From assembly GCF_003097495.1 (NCBI RefSeq), contig NZ_QEOP01000002.1:1-64000 (forward strand): a DNA stretch of 64,000 nucleotides, given 5' to 3'. Below are positions 25,847-35,635 of the stretch, one piece after another. The number at the start of each line of letters is the position of its first letter. Positions within the stretch are counted from its first letter, which is position 1. The notes under the pieces were generated by a model. That model ran no database searches. It was not told the DNA's origin and saw nothing but the letters and a program-made list of their open reading frames with translations. The position numbers and the translations under genes are program-made. This stretch comes from Amnibacterium flavum. Its GTDB lineage: Bacteria; Actinomycetota; Actinomycetes; Actinomycetales; Microbacteriaceae.

Positions 25847-28800
25847 GTGAGTTTGCAGGGGATGACGCGCGCCCTGACGCGTGCCGATTCGTTCGCCGCC
25901 GCCGCCCGTGCGATCGGGCGCGACGCTGATTTCTCCGCGACACCGGGCCTCCAGGCACCGCTGCTCGCCGCCCTTCTCGAGGCCCGCACGGCCGCCGGGA
26001 AACCCGCCGTGCTCTTCACCGTCTCGCCGACCGGTCGCGAGTCCGAAGGCCTGCGGGTCGCTCTTGGCTGCCTGCTGCCCGACGCCGAGATCCTCGACTT
26101 CCCGGCGTGGGAGACCCTGCCGCACGAGCGGCTGAGCCCCAGCCCCGAGACCGTCGGCAACCGCATCCACGCGCTCCGACGGCTGCGCGACTGGAACGGC
26201 GAGCGCCCTCTCATCGTCGCCAGCTCGGTGCGTGCCGCCCTGCAGCCGCTCGCCGAAGGGCTGACGGATCTCGAGCCCGTGCGGCTGACGATGAACGCGC
26301 GCGGCATCTCGCTCACGGACGTGACCGCCACCCTGCCCAAGCTGGCCTACTCCCGCGTCGACATGGTCACCCGCCGCGGCGAGTTCGCGGTGCGCGGCGG
26401 CATCCTCGACGTGTTCCCGCCCACCGCGGAGCACCCTGTCCGCGTCGACTTCTTCGGCGACGAGGTCGACAGCATCCGTCAGTTCTCGGTCGCCGACCAG
26501 CGCTCCATCGAGGGCGATGTCGAGTCGGTGGAGCTGCCCGCCAGCCGGGAGCTGCTTCTCGACGACAAGGTGCGCCAGCGCGCCGCCGAGATGCTGCACG
26601 AGTTCCCGAGCCTGTCCGCGATGCTCGCCAAGATCGCCGAGGGCATCCCGGTCGAGGGCATGGAGTCGTTGACCCCCGCACTCGTCGACCGGCTGGTGCC
26701 CGTGACCGCCTACCTCCCGCCGGGGGCCGCGGTCGCCGTGGTCCAGCCCGAGCGCGTGGCGAGCCGCGCAGTCGACCTGGCCGACACCAATCGCGAGTTC
26801 CTCGACGCCGCCTGGCTCGCCGCGACCGCGGGTGCCGCGGCGCCGATCGATCTCGCGAGCGGCGACTTCATGACCGTCAATCAGCTGCGCGACGCAGCGG
26901 CCGACCGATCGTGGTGGACCCTCTCGACGTTCGAGTCCGCGCCCGACGACGACGCCGCGGCGGTCGAGATGGCGAGCTATCAGCGCGTGCGCGGCGACGC
27001 CGTGCCGCTCATCCAGGGCGGCGCGGTCGATCACGTCGCCGACCTGCTCGGCAAGGGGTGGAGCCTCGCCATCGCCGCCGGCGGGCAGGGGCTCGTCGAG
27101 CGCAGCCGCGACCTGCTCGCCGAGCGGGAGCTGCCCGGCCGCATCGTCGACGAGTTCCCCGCCGACCCCGAGCCCGGCATCGCCTACCTGATCCGCGGCG
27201 CCATCGACACCGGGTTCGAGCAGACGGAGGCCAAACTGGCCCTGCTCTCCGAGCGCGAGTTCTTCGGCCGCAGCGCGGGCTACGACTCCCGGCAGCCGAA
27301 GAAGCTCGCGACGCGGCGCAAGAACGTCGTCGACCCCCTCCAGTTGAAGGCGGGCGACTACGTCGTCCACCAGACGCACGGCATCGGCCGATTCGTCGAG
27401 CTCGTCTCACGCGAGGTCAGCTCGGGCGGTCGCAACGCGGTCAAGTCGAGTCGTGAGTTCCTGCTGCTCGAGTACGCCCCGAGCAAGCGCGGCTACCCCG
27501 GCGACAAGCTCTACGTGCCCACCGACCAGCTCGACCTCCTCACCCGGTACGTGGGCGGCGAGGCGCCGCAGCTGTCGAAGATGGGCGGAAGCGACTGGGC
27601 TGCCGCGAAGGGGCGTGCACGCAAGGCCGTCCGCGACATCGCCGTCGAGCTGGTCAAGCTCTACTCCGCCCGGATGGCGTCGAAGGGGCACGCGTTCCCG
27701 CCCGACACCCCGTGGCAGCGCGAGCTGGAGGAGGCGTTCCCGTTCGCCGAGACTCCCGATCAGCTCACCACGATCGACGAGGTCAAGGCCGACATGGAGC
27801 GGCCCATCCCGATGGACCGCCTGCTCGCGGGCGACGTCGGCTTCGGCAAGACCGAGGTCGCGGTCCGCGCCGCCTTCAAGGCGATCCAGGACGGCAAGCA
27901 GGTCGCCATGCTCGTGCCGACGACCCTTCTCGTGCGCCAGCACCTCGAGACGTTCACCGAGCGCTTCGCCGGCTTCCCGGTCAAGGTGCGCGCCCTCAGC
28001 CGTTTCCAGACCGCGAAAGAGGCCAAGGAGGTGTCGAAGGGGCTCGAGGACGGCACCATCGACATGGTCATCGGCACCCACCGCATCCTCACCGATTCGA
28101 TCTCGTTCAAAGACGTGGGGCTCGTCATCATCGATGAGGAGCAGCGCTTCGGCGTCGAGCACAAGGATGCCCTCAAGAAGCTCAAGACCAACGTCGACCT
28201 GCTGGCCATGAGTGCGACCCCGATCCCGCGCACCCTCGAGATGGCGGTCACGGGTATCCGCGAGATGTCGACTCTCGCCACCCCTCCCGAGGACCGGCAC
28301 CCCATCCTCACCTTCGTCGGACCGCACTCCGACAAGCAGGTCGCCGCCGCCATCAAGCGCGAGCTGCTGCGCGAGGGGCAGGTCTTCTACGTGCACAACC
28401 GGGTGTCGAGCATCAACCGCGTCGCCGCGCAGATCGCCGAGCTCGTGCCCGAGGCCCGGGTCGCGGTGGCGCACGGTCAGATGAACGAGCACCTGCTCGA
28501 GCAGGTCATCGTCGACTTCTGGGAGCGCAAGTTCGACGTGCTCGTCTCGACGACGATCATCGAGACCGGCCTCGACATCCCCAACGCGAACACGCTCATC
28601 ATCGACCGGGCCGACAAGTACGGGCTCAGCCAGCTGCACCAGCTGCGCGGTCGAGTCGGGCGCGGACGCGAGCGCGCCTACGCGTACTTCCTCTGGGACG
28701 ACGCGAAGCCGCTGTCCGAGACGGCGCACGACCGGCTCTCGACCATCGCGGCCAACAACGATCTCGGCTCGGGCATCCAGGTGGCGTTGAAAGACCTCGA

Positions 28801-29419
28801 GATCCGCGGTGCCGGAAACCTGCTCGGCGGCGAGCAGTCCGGTCACATCGCGGGTGTCGGCTTCGACCTGTATCTGCGGATGATCGGCGAGGCCGTCAGC
28901 GACTTCCGCGGCGATGTCGCCGAGGGGCAGACCGAACTCCGGCTCGAGCTGCCGGTCGATGCCCGCATCCCCGAGGAGTACGTCGAGAGCGAGCGGCTGA
29001 GGCTCGAGGCCTACCAGAAGCTCTCGGCCGCGAGTGCGCTCGGCGCCGACGAGGCCGCGCTCGACCAGGTCCTCGAGGAGATGACCGACCGCTACGGTCA
29101 GCCGCCCGCCGAGGTGCTCCGACTCATCGCCGTCTCGCGCCTGCGCCGCACCGCGCAGAGGGCGGGGCTCTCCGAGGTCGTCATCGTGGGCCCCAACCTC
29201 CGGGTGTCGCCCGCCGACCTGCCCGACTCACGTCAGGTGCGCATGCAGCGCATGTACCCGAAGTCGCGGATACTCACCCAGTCGGGCACGGCGCTCATCC
29301 CCGTGCCCGTGACGGGCGGCGAGCACCCGGCCGACGACGACCTCGTCGGGTGGGTGCGCGACGTCATGGACTCGATCTTCGTGACAGACCCGGCACCCGC
29401 CGCGGCAGCGGGCGCCTGA
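25847..29419 (+). CDS. mfd: Transcription-repair coupling factor
   Basis: 1190 residues, full length. Mfd displaces RNA polymerase stalled at DNA lesions and recruits UvrA. The order is as expected: a UvrB-like N-terminal module (ILDFPAWETLPHERLSP; RGGILDVFPPT), a CarD-like RNA polymerase interaction domain around residue 501 (KAGDYVVHQTHGIGRFVELV), Walker A GDVGFGKTEVA (~663), the DEEQRFG box (~761), helicase motifs GLDIPNANTLI and QLRGRVGRG, and the C-terminal TRCF domain. A long antisense frame covering this gene is a codon-bias artefact. It is transcribed from its own promoter rather than with the ABC operon. Confidence 0.98.
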   Translation: MSLQGMTRALTRADSFAAAARAIGRDADFSATPGLQAPLLAALLEARTAAGKPAVLFTVSPTGRESEGLRVALGCLLPDAEILDFPAWETLPHERLSPSPETVGNRIHALRRLRDWNGERPLIVASSVRAALQPLAEGLTDLEPVRLTMNARGISLTDVTATLPKLAYSRVDMVTRRGEFAVRGGILDVFPPTAEHPVRVDFFGDEVDSIRQFSVADQRSIEGDVESVELPASRELLLDDKVRQRAAEMLHEFPSLSAMLAKIAEGIPVEGMESLTPALVDRLVPVTAYLPPGAAVAVVQPERVASRAVDLADTNREFLDAAWLAATAGAAAPIDLASGDFMTVNQLRDAAADRSWWTLSTFESAPDDDAAAVEMASYQRVRGDAVPLIQGGAVDHVADLLGKGWSLAIAAGGQGLVERSRDLLAERELPGRIVDEFPADPEPGIAYLIRGAIDTGFEQTEAKLALLSEREFFGRSAGYDSRQPKKLATRRKNVVDPLQLKAGDYVVHQTHGIGRFVELVSREVSSGGRNAVKSSREFLLLEYAPSKRGYPGDKLYVPTDQLDLLTRYVGGEAPQLSKMGGSDWAAAKGRARKAVRDIAVELVKLYSARMASKGHAFPPDTPWQRELEEAFPFAETPDQLTTIDEVKADMERPIPMDRLLAGDVGFGKTEVAVRAAFKAIQDGKQVAMLVPTTLLVRQHLETFTERFAGFPVKVRALSRFQTAKEAKEVSKGLEDGTIDMVIGTHRILTDSISFKDVGLVIIDEEQRFGVEHKDALKKLKTNVDLLAMSATPIPRTLEMAVTGIREMSTLATPPEDRHPILTFVGPHSDKQVAAAIKRELLREGQVFYVHNRVSSINRVAAQIAELVPEARVAVAHGQMNEHLLEQVIVDFWERKFDVLVSTTIIETGLDIPNANTLIIDRADKYGLSQLHQLRGRVGRGRERAYAYFLWDDAKPLSETAHDRLSTIAANNDLGSGIQVALKDLEIRGAGNLLGGEQSGHIAGVGFDLYLRMIGEAVSDFRGDVAEGQTELRLELPVDARIPEEYVESERLRLEAYQKLSAASALGADEAALDQVLEEMTDRYGQPPAEVLRLIAVSRLRRTAQRAGLSEVVIVGPNLRVSPADLPDSRQVRMQRMYPKSRILTQSGTALIPVPVTGGEHPADDDLVGWVRDVMDSIFVTDPAPAAAAGA

Positions 29420-29512
29420 CCGCCACGGTTTGGTGGACGCGGACGAACGCCGCGTGGCTCCGGCGTGCTCGAGTGATGGCTTTCGCACAGCCCGCTTGTC
29501 GCATCCGCGCCG

Positions 29513-30400
29513 GTGCGTGATGATCGCGCGGTGGTCGAACTGAGCGAGACCGGGTTCCGTATCGAGTCCGTCGGTGCATCCCTGACGGTCGCCGCGTCGG
29601 GGGTCGTCGATCCCGTTCGACCGTCGGTGCTGTTCCTGCCGGCGCTCGGGGTGCCGCTCGGCTACTACGGGCCTCTGTTCGAGGCGTGGGCGGGGCGTGG
29701 TCGCGCGGTGTTCGGTGCGGAGACGCGGGGGATGCCGCTGAGCCCGGTCCACAATCGGGCGAGCGCGACGGGGTACGCCGCCCTGGTCGGCCACGACGTG
29801 CCGGCGCTGGTCGGGGCGGTGGGCGAGCGGTCGCCCGGGGGTGTGATGGTCGTCGGGCACAGTCTGGGCGGCCAGGTCGCTCTTCTCGCTGCGGCGGCCG
29901 GGAGGATCGATGTGGACGCCGTCGTCGCGGTCGCGAGCGGCACCAGCGCCGTCGAATCGGTGCCCACGCTCCCGGGGCGCCTGCGCCGCCGGTTCGAGAT
30001 CGCCGTCGTCCGATCGACCATCTCCACCCTCGGATACTGGCCGGGCCACCGCCTCGGCTTCGGCGGTCGGCAGAGTCGGGATCTGATGGCCGACTGGGCC
30101 TACGAGGCCCGCCGCGGCGGCTACCGCTTAGCCGGGGACGCGACCGACTACGAGGCGGCGCTCGGTCGGCTCGAGGTGCCGACCCTGCTGGTCGGCATCG
30201 AGGGCGACGAGCTGATCACCCCGCGCGCCCTGCGGCACCTGGCCGATCGCCTGCCACCCAGCGTCGACACCGTCGAGGTCCCCGAATCGCCGGACAGGCA
30301 GCACGGCCACTTCGCCTGGGCCCGTCGCGACCCCGAGGCGGTCATCACCCCGATCGAGGAGTGGCTCGCCCGACACGAATCGCGGAACTCAGAGGGCTGA
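29513..30400 (+). CDS. Alpha/beta hydrolase containing a TTA codon
   Basis: 295 residues. FLPALGVPLGYYGPLF, the nucleophile elbow GHSLGG, an acid region (LLVGIEGDELITP) and a C-terminal HGHFAW with the likely catalytic His show an alpha/beta hydrolase, of the kind sometimes annotated as a serine aminopeptidase-like hydrolase. The GTG at 29513 is used; a later GTG (29531) is possible. Codon 206 is TTA (30128-30130), very rare in GC-rich actinobacteria. A tRNA with the matching UAA anticodon is in this window. The substrate is unknown. Confidence 0.87.
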   Translation: MRDDRAVVELSETGFRIESVGASLTVAASGVVDPVRPSVLFLPALGVPLGYYGPLFEAWAGRGRAVFGAETRGMPLSPVHNRASATGYAALVGHDVPALVGAVGERSPGGVMVVGHSLGGQVALLAAAAGRIDVDAVVAVASGTSAVESVPTLPGRLRRRFEIAVVRSTISTLGYWPGHRLGFGGRQSRDLMADWAYEARRGGYRLAGDATDYEAALGRLEVPTLLVGIEGDELITPRALRHLADRLPPSVDTVEVPESPDRQHGHFAWARRDPEAVITPIEEWLARHESRNSEG

Positions 30401-30465
30401 ACCGCCTTGTCCGGCTCGATTTCGGGCGGAATCGCCGATGATCTCCCCGATTCGTGCAGGGAGGC

Positions 30466-31383
30466 CTATTCGACGTGGGTGATGCGGGCCTGCAGGCGGC
30501 TGCGGAGGTCGAAGATCTCGGTGCCGCCGACGGGGCGGGCGCCCTCGAATCCGTCGCGGAGAAGGGCGGGCAGCACGGACCGACGCACTGCGGCGACGAT
30601 GGCACCGCTCGCCGACCCGAGCGGCACGATCGGCTCGGCCAGGTGGTCGTCGGGGAGCACGATCAGCATGCCGCTGAACTTCACCATGCTGCGGCGGGCG
30701 AGCCGCTTCGCACGACCCACCAGCGCATCGCGCGGCTTCTCATCGTCGACCGCGTCGCCGATCAGCTCGCCGCGGCGGGCTCTGACCGGCCCGCCGTAGT
30801 CCTCGGACAGGATCGCGAACAGACCCGTCGGACCGAGAACGACATGGTCGATCTTCTCGTCGGGGTCGCCGGTCGCCACGTCGTGCCAGACGGTGTACCC
30901 GATTCCGAGCGAACTGAGCGCCCGCGCCGTGCTCTCCTCGGCCAGTGCATCGGCGAGCAGGCGGCGGAGTTCGCGGGGCGCGCTGTGCACGAGCTCGGCG
31001 GCGTACGGGTCCTCGATCTCGACCCCGCGGCCGACCCACTCCTGCATAAGTCGCAGGTAGCGTTCCCGCCGCCATCCGCCGGGATGCCCGTAGGAGCGGG
31101 CCGTGGGACGCGACTGCTGGGCCGGCTGACGCGGGGGAGCGGGCGCCCAGCTGCGACTCGTGGATCCGGGGCGGGCGCCTCTGTCGTAATCGGCCCGAGC
31201 CTCAGGGGTGCCGATCTGCTCCCAGGCGAGTTGAACAGCGGTGAAGCGGACCGCGTCGCCTCCGGTGTCGGGGTGCGTGCTGCGGAGGAGTCGGCGGTAG
31301 GCCTTGCGCAGTTCGTCGTCGGACGCGGAGGCGCCGACGCCCAGCGTCTCGTAGGGCGAGGCGGAGGCCGGGCTGTCGCTCAT
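30466..31383 (-). CDS. J-domain protein with C-terminal NERD-like domain
   Basis: 305 residues from the ATG at 31381-31383 (GAAGGGGAC upstream). An N-terminal J domain (residues 10-68) has the essential HPD at 37-39 (THPDTGGD). A linker rich in Pro, Ser and Arg follows. From about residue 150, STARALSSLGIGYTVWHDV and KIDHVVLGPTGLFAILSEDY fit the NERD nuclease-related fold, including D179-H180. The E-T-K normally following the strand is replaced by S-E-D, so nuclease activity is doubtful. The J domain suggests recruitment of DnaK. This gene is separate from any dnaK operon. The fusion call is based on motifs seen by eye. Confidence 0.82.
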   Translation of the reverse strand: MSDSPASASPYETLGVGASASDDELRKAYRRLLRSTHPDTGGDAVRFTAVQLAWEQIGTPEARADYDRGARPGSTSRSWAPAPPRQPAQQSRPTARSYGHPGGWRRERYLRLMQEWVGRGVEIEDPYAAELVHSAPRELRRLLADALAEESTARALSSLGIGYTVWHDVATGDPDEKIDHVVLGPTGLFAILSEDYGGPVRARRGELIGDAVDDEKPRDALVGRAKRLARRSMVKFSGMLIVLPDDHLAEPIVPLGSASGAIVAAVRRSVLPALLRDGFEGARPVGGTEIFDLRSRLQARITHVE

Positions 31384-31496
31384 GCCGTCCCCTTCCTCTC
31401 GCTGTCGGCCCGAACCGCTCAGGCGCATCCGGCCCACGACATTACCGGCCCTGTCGAAGAAGGCCGCTCAGTTCCGCCGTGGGCGAGCGGGCGGTG

Positions 31497-32699
31497 TCAG
31501 TTCGGGATCGCCCGGCGGCGTCGGTTCCGGGCGAGCAGCGACACGAGGACGGCGGACAGCAGGATCGAGATACCCGAGCCGATCAGCACGGCGAGCGTGC
31601 CCTCGTCCTGCACCTCGGGGGACCGGGCGAAGGCGAGTTCGTTCATGAGGAGCGAGACCGTGAAGCCGATTCCGGCGAGCGCGGCGACGGCGACCAGCTC
31701 GCCGACCTCGAGCCCGCCGCCGGACCTGCGTCGGGCGACCAGGCTGACGGCGCCGCCCGCGAGAACGACCCCGAGGAGCTTGCCGATCGGGAGGGCGATC
31801 AGGATCGCCCAGAACGGCGGAGCCAGCTCGCCGGGCGAGACCGCGGGGAACGCCACGAGAGCTGCGGAGAAGGCGAACACCGGCAGGATGATCGCGTTCG
31901 AGAACGGCTCGAGCGCGTGCCGCACCCTGCCGGCGGGGTCGCGCTTCATCGCCAGACCGAGCGCGACTCCCGCGATCGTCGCGTGCACTCCCGACTGCAG
32001 AACGAAGTACCAGGCGATCACGGCCAGAAGCACCATGGCGACGGCGATGAGGACACGCATCCGGGTGCGCAGAAGACGACTCAGCAGGCCGAAGGCGACC
32101 ACCGCGACGACGGCGGCGAGCAGGGCGCCGAACTGGGGATCGCGGGTGAAGAACACGGCGATGATGAGGATGGCGACGAGGTCGTCGAGCACGGCGAGCG
32201 CGAGGAGGAACGCGCGCACCCGGCCCGGCAGACCCCGGCCGAAGACGGCGAGGACGCCGAGCGCGAAGGCGATGTCGGTCGCGGTCGGGATCGGCCAGCC
32301 GCCCTCGTACCCGCTGCCCGCCGTCACCGCGAGGAAGATGGCGGCGGGGACGACGACACCGCCGAACGCGGCGATCGCGGGGGCGATGGCGCGCGCCGGG
32401 CTGGCCAGCTCGCCGCGGGTGAGCTCGTGCTTCAGCTCGACGGCGACGAGGAAGAAGAAGACGGCGAGGAGTCCGTCGCTGATCCAATGCGAGATCGAGA
32501 GGTCGAGGCCGAGCGCCGGGATGGCGAGGTGGGCGTCGCTCAGGGCGAGCGCCCCGGGGCCCAACGGCGAGTTCGCGATGACGAGGGCCAACGCGGCCGC
32601 GCCCAGCAGCAGGAAGGCGGAGAAGCGGTCGGATCGGGTGATGCGCATGGAGCTCCAGAGGGTCGACGGACTGTCTGCCGACCAGGCTTCCCGGCTCAC
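31497..32699 (-). CDS. nhaA: Na+/H+ antiporter NhaA
   Basis: 400 residues, about 12 transmembrane helices. It exchanges internal Na+ for external protons, giving salt and pH homeostasis. Diagnostic motifs: SHWISDGLLAVFFFLVAVELKHE, GWPIPTATDIAFALGVLAVFG, and LALAVLDDLVAI with the paired aspartates of the ion site, then SGVHATIAGV and AGIGFTVSLLMNELAF. The start is GTG (32697-32699), supported by a TAGGCT box 8 nt upstream; an internal ATG at 32648 with GGAG is the alternative. It is divergent from the GNAT gene. Confidence 0.96.
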   Translation of the reverse strand: MSREAWSADSPSTLWSSMRITRSDRFSAFLLLGAAALALVIANSPLGPGALALSDAHLAIPALGLDLSISHWISDGLLAVFFFLVAVELKHELTRGELASPARAIAPAIAAFGGVVVPAAIFLAVTAGSGYEGGWPIPTATDIAFALGVLAVFGRGLPGRVRAFLLALAVLDDLVAILIIAVFFTRDPQFGALLAAVVAVVAFGLLSRLLRTRMRVLIAVAMVLLAVIAWYFVLQSGVHATIAGVALGLAMKRDPAGRVRHALEPFSNAIILPVFAFSAALVAFPAVSPGELAPPFWAILIALPIGKLLGVVLAGGAVSLVARRRSGGGLEVGELVAVAALAGIGFTVSLLMNELAFARSPEVQDEGTLAVLIGSGISILLSAVLVSLLARNRRRRAIPN

Positions 32700-32707
32700 C
32701 GGGACCC

Positions 32708-32713
32708 AGCCTA
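32708..32713 (-). promoter_or_regulatory. -10 box TAGGCT for nhaA
   Basis: The complement of 32708-32713 reads TAGGCT, 8 nt upstream of the nhaA GTG start with no ribosome-binding site: a candidate leaderless promoter. Confidence 0.4.
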
Positions 32714-32756
32714 TCGGCCGCGCCTGAGGGAAACCGGGTGCACTGCGGCTCGCGGA

Positions 32757-32762
32757 TAGGGT
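32757..32762 (+). promoter_or_regulatory. -10 box TAGGGT, leaderless start of the GNAT-mazG pair
   Basis: TAGGGT lies 6 nt before the GTG at 32769 and no Shine-Dalgarno is present. It would drive the GNAT and mazG genes together. Confidence 0.45.
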
Positions 32763-32768
32763 CGATCC

Positions 32769-33296
32769 GTGACCTCAACCCTGCGTCCCCTCCGCGAGTC
32801 CGACCTTCCCGAGGTCACGGCTCTGAACAACTCGGCGTATCCGGCGGTACCGCTCGCCACGGAGTCCGAGATCGCGGGTCTGGTGGACATCGCGAGTCTC
32901 GCTCTCGTCGCCGAGGAGGACGGTGCGGTCCGCGGGTTCCTCGTCGCCGTCGATCCCGGAGCGCACTACGACAGCGAGAACTACGTCTACTTCTCGGCTC
33001 GGGCCGCCGAGCTGACGAGGCCGTTCCTCTACATCGACCGCATCGTGATCGGCGAGGGGGCCCGCGGTTCCGGTCTCGGCCGTCGGCTGTACGACGCCGT
33101 CTTCGATCGGGCCGCCGGTGACGGCCGAGCCGAGGTGACCTGCGAGGTCAACATCGAGCCGCCGAACCCGCAGTCCCTCGCCTTCCACGCCCGCATGGGC
33201 TTCGAGCGCGTCGGCGAGCAGCCGACGAAGGGCGGCGAGGTCGTCGTCGCGCTCCTGGCCGCACCTGTCGCCGGCCGCGAGGGGCCGGCAGCGTGA
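32769..33296 (+). CDS. GNAT-family N-acetyltransferase
   Basis: 175 residues. An acetyl-CoA-dependent acyltransferase fold: LRPLRESDLPEVTALNN at the start, a central strand LYIDRIVIGEGARGSGLGRRLYDAVF carrying the R/Q-x-x-G-x-G/A acetyl-CoA loop (ARGSGLG), and the final SLAFHARMGFERVGEQ. The acceptor is unknown. The last 4 nt overlap the GTG start of mazG (GTGA), so the two are translationally coupled. Confidence 0.92.
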   Translation: MTSTLRPLRESDLPEVTALNNSAYPAVPLATESEIAGLVDIASLALVAEEDGAVRGFLVAVDPGAHYDSENYVYFSARAAELTRPFLYIDRIVIGEGARGSGLGRRLYDAVFDRAAGDGRAEVTCEVNIEPPNPQSLAFHARMGFERVGEQPTKGGEVVVALLAAPVAGREGPAA

Positions 33297-33934
33297 GCGG
33301 ACTGGAGGAGCTCGTCGCCGTCATGCACCGGCTGCGCCGCGAGTGCGCCTGGGACGCCGAGCAGACCCACGAGTCGCTGGTCCCCTACCTGATCGAGGAG
33401 AGCGCGGAGCTCGTCGAGGCGATCGAGCTGCACGACGTGCCGGGCATGCGCGAGGAGCTCGGCGACGTGCTCTACCAGGTGCTCTTCCACGCCGACCTCG
33501 CCGCGTCGACGGCCGGGGAGGGATTCGACATCGACGATGTCGCTGCCGCGACCGCCGAGAAAATGCGGCTGCGTCATCCGCACGTCTTCGCCGAGTCGGA
33601 TGCGACGACCACGGAGGAGATCACCCTGCAGTGGGACGCGATCAAGAAGCGCGAGAAATCGACCCGTACGAGCGTCCTCGACGGCATCCCGAGAGCGATG
33701 CCGAGTCTCGCGCTCGCCGGCAAGATGCTCGGCCGGGCGGCGCCCCTGGGCGTCGAACCGGAGCCGACGCCGTCGGCCGCCGCCGACGAGGCCGCGCTGG
33801 GGCGTCAGCTGCTCGGCCTCGCCGTGACGGCTCGTGCCAACGGCTGGGATGCCGAGCGGGCTCTCCGCACCGCATTGCGCGCGCTCGAGGCCGATGTCCG
33901 TGCGGCGGAATCCTCAGCGCCGCCGCTTCACTGA
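33293..33934 (+). CDS. mazG: Nucleoside triphosphate pyrophosphohydrolase MazG
   Basis: 213 residues. It hydrolyses NTPs and dNTPs to monophosphates, removing damaged or excess nucleotides. Motifs: LRRECAWDAEQTHESLVPYLIEESAEL (EExxE metal site), REELGDVLYQVLFHADLA, and EKMRLRHPHVF. The N-terminal catalytic module is complete; the C-terminal half is shorter than the second MazG domain of E. coli. Coupled to the upstream GNAT. In related genomes mazG is close to eno, as here. Confidence 0.95.
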   Translation: MSGLEELVAVMHRLRRECAWDAEQTHESLVPYLIEESAELVEAIELHDVPGMREELGDVLYQVLFHADLAASTAGEGFDIDDVAAATAEKMRLRHPHVFAESDATTTEEITLQWDAIKKREKSTRTSVLDGIPRAMPSLALAGKMLGRAAPLGVEPEPTPSAAADEAALGRQLLGLAVTARANGWDAERALRTALRALEADVRAAESSAPPLH

Positions 33935-34038
33935 GGCCCGCTGCAGGAATCACGGCGTTCGAGGCGCCGAAGGGCCTGGATCCGCCCGTTTCCGTAACTC
34001 TCCGGCCCCGAAGTCCTTGATACGTGCCGGGCGGCGGA

Positions 34039-34596
34039 TCAGACCGGGGCGAGCGGGGTCGCGACCGCGGGCAGCACGACCTCGATGGGGTCCCCCGGCC
34101 GGATGACGCCCTCGGTGAGAACCACCGCCATGACGCCCGACTTCCGGACCACGACCCCGTCGTCACCGCGGAACACCATCTCGGCCATGAGGCCGGGGGC
34201 GAGCCCGTTGATCTGCGAGCACGGGTTGCGCAGCCCCGTCAGCTCGACCGACGCCTCCTCGCCGAAGCGCAGGACGGTGCCGGTCGGGAGGCCGAGCAGA
34301 TCGAGTCCGCGGGTCGTGACGTTCTCGCCCATCCCGCCCGGTTCGACCTCGTAGCCGTGTTCCGCCACCTCGTCGAACAGCTCGGAATGGATGAGATGCA
34401 CCTGTCGCAGGTTGGCGCGCGACGGGTCGCGTCGTCGATCGGAGAGGTGCTGCACGGTCGCGCCGGCGTGCGCGTCGCCCTCGACGCCGAGGCCGGGAAG
34501 GAGCCGGATCTCGTCGGCGCGCTGCTTGCTGAACCGGTGGCGGCCGTCGAGTGAGACGGACACGACCTCGCCGAGGAGGGGAGCGGGGGAGGTCAT
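34039..34596 (-). CDS. MOSC domain protein
   Basis: 185 residues from the ATG at 34594-34596, which overlaps the stop of the upstream permease (ATGA). MOSC domains bind sulfur/molybdenum cofactors and occur in molybdenum-cofactor sulfurase and YiiM-like proteins. Visible: VEGDAHAG, LRQVHLIHSELFDEV, GGMGENVTTRGLDLLGLP (the GEN-T-G pattern) and LRNPCSQI with the conserved Cys. It is cytoplasmic. Its coupling to an ABC exporter is unusual and could be incidental. The 104-nt gap to mazG shows no clear terminator. Confidence 0.92.
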   Translation of the reverse strand: MTSPAPLLGEVVSVSLDGRHRFSKQRADEIRLLPGLGVEGDAHAGATVQHLSDRRRDPSRANLRQVHLIHSELFDEVAEHGYEVEPGGMGENVTTRGLDLLGLPTGTVLRFGEEASVELTGLRNPCSQINGLAPGLMAEMVFRGDDGVVVRKSGVMAVVLTEGVIRPGDPIEVVLPAVATPLAPV

Positions 34597-35635
34597 GCGA
34601 TGCGGGATCCCTTCGGCAGGCGGCGTGCGGGCGTGCGCGTGGCGGACCATCCCGCGGTGAGTGCAGTGGCGGCGAGTACGAGGTGGATGGCGGCGCCCAC
34701 GAACCACCCGGGCACCGTGCTCTCGATGATCTCGCGCGAGGTCTGGAAATCGGAGATGCCCTCCTCGGTGCACCCGTCGTAGACCGAGTTCAGATCGGGA
34801 GCGATCTGCGCCTGCCGCACCGCCACCTTGACGAAGCCGAACAGGTCGTCGGGGGTGCCGCTCCGATCGAAGTGGGTGGGAGTCGCGTCGGCGAGCAGCA
34901 CGTACGGGTTGGCGACGAGGACGCCCCAGTACGGGTCGAAGCGGGGGATCGAGTAGGTGCTCGTCTCCCAGTCGCTGCACACCAGGTCGTCGTCGCCGAC
35001 GCCCATGTACTCGGGGTATCGGCTCTCGGATGTGACGGTGCTCTGCGTCGCGATGCCTGCAAGCGAGAACACGATGAGCGTGCCGACGCTGAGCGCCGCG
35101 ACGGCGAGGTAGGTGACCACGATCGAGAACAGCGGGCGGGCAAGCAGGCCGGACAGTCCCACCCCGATCGCGGCGACGACACCCAGCTCGAACGCGAGCA
35201 CGAGGATCGACACGAGCGCCGTGTCGAGGCTGACGCCGCCGATGATGACGCTGACGGCGATGAACGGGGCCCCGACGACGAGGAACGCGAGCGCGCTCAC
35301 CCAGGCGGCGAGGAATTTGCCGAGCACGAGCTGCCCGGTGCCGATCTGGGTCACCTGCGTAGTCGCGAGCGTGCCGTCGGCGCGGTCGCCGTTGATCGCG
35401 TTGCCGCTCAGAGCAGGGGTGACGAGGGTGCCGAGGAGGAGCACGAAGTAGACGATCGTCGACAGTACGCCTCCGCCCGCGTCGCCCAGGAAGCCGCCGA
35501 GGGCGAAGGTGAGGAGGAGGGTCACGAGTCCGACTACGACGAAGAAGACGCCGAGCAGGATGTACCAGGCGGTCGTCCGGACCCGCTGCCGCAGCTCGAG
35601 GGCCACGACGACGCCGACGCCCGTGAGGAAGGCGT

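Noticed and set aside
24458-27379. Long open frame on the minus strand opposite the ABC ATPases and mfd
   Set aside because: It is antisense to real genes with clear motifs, and its Arg/Gly/Asp-rich composition is that of a GC-bias shadow frame.
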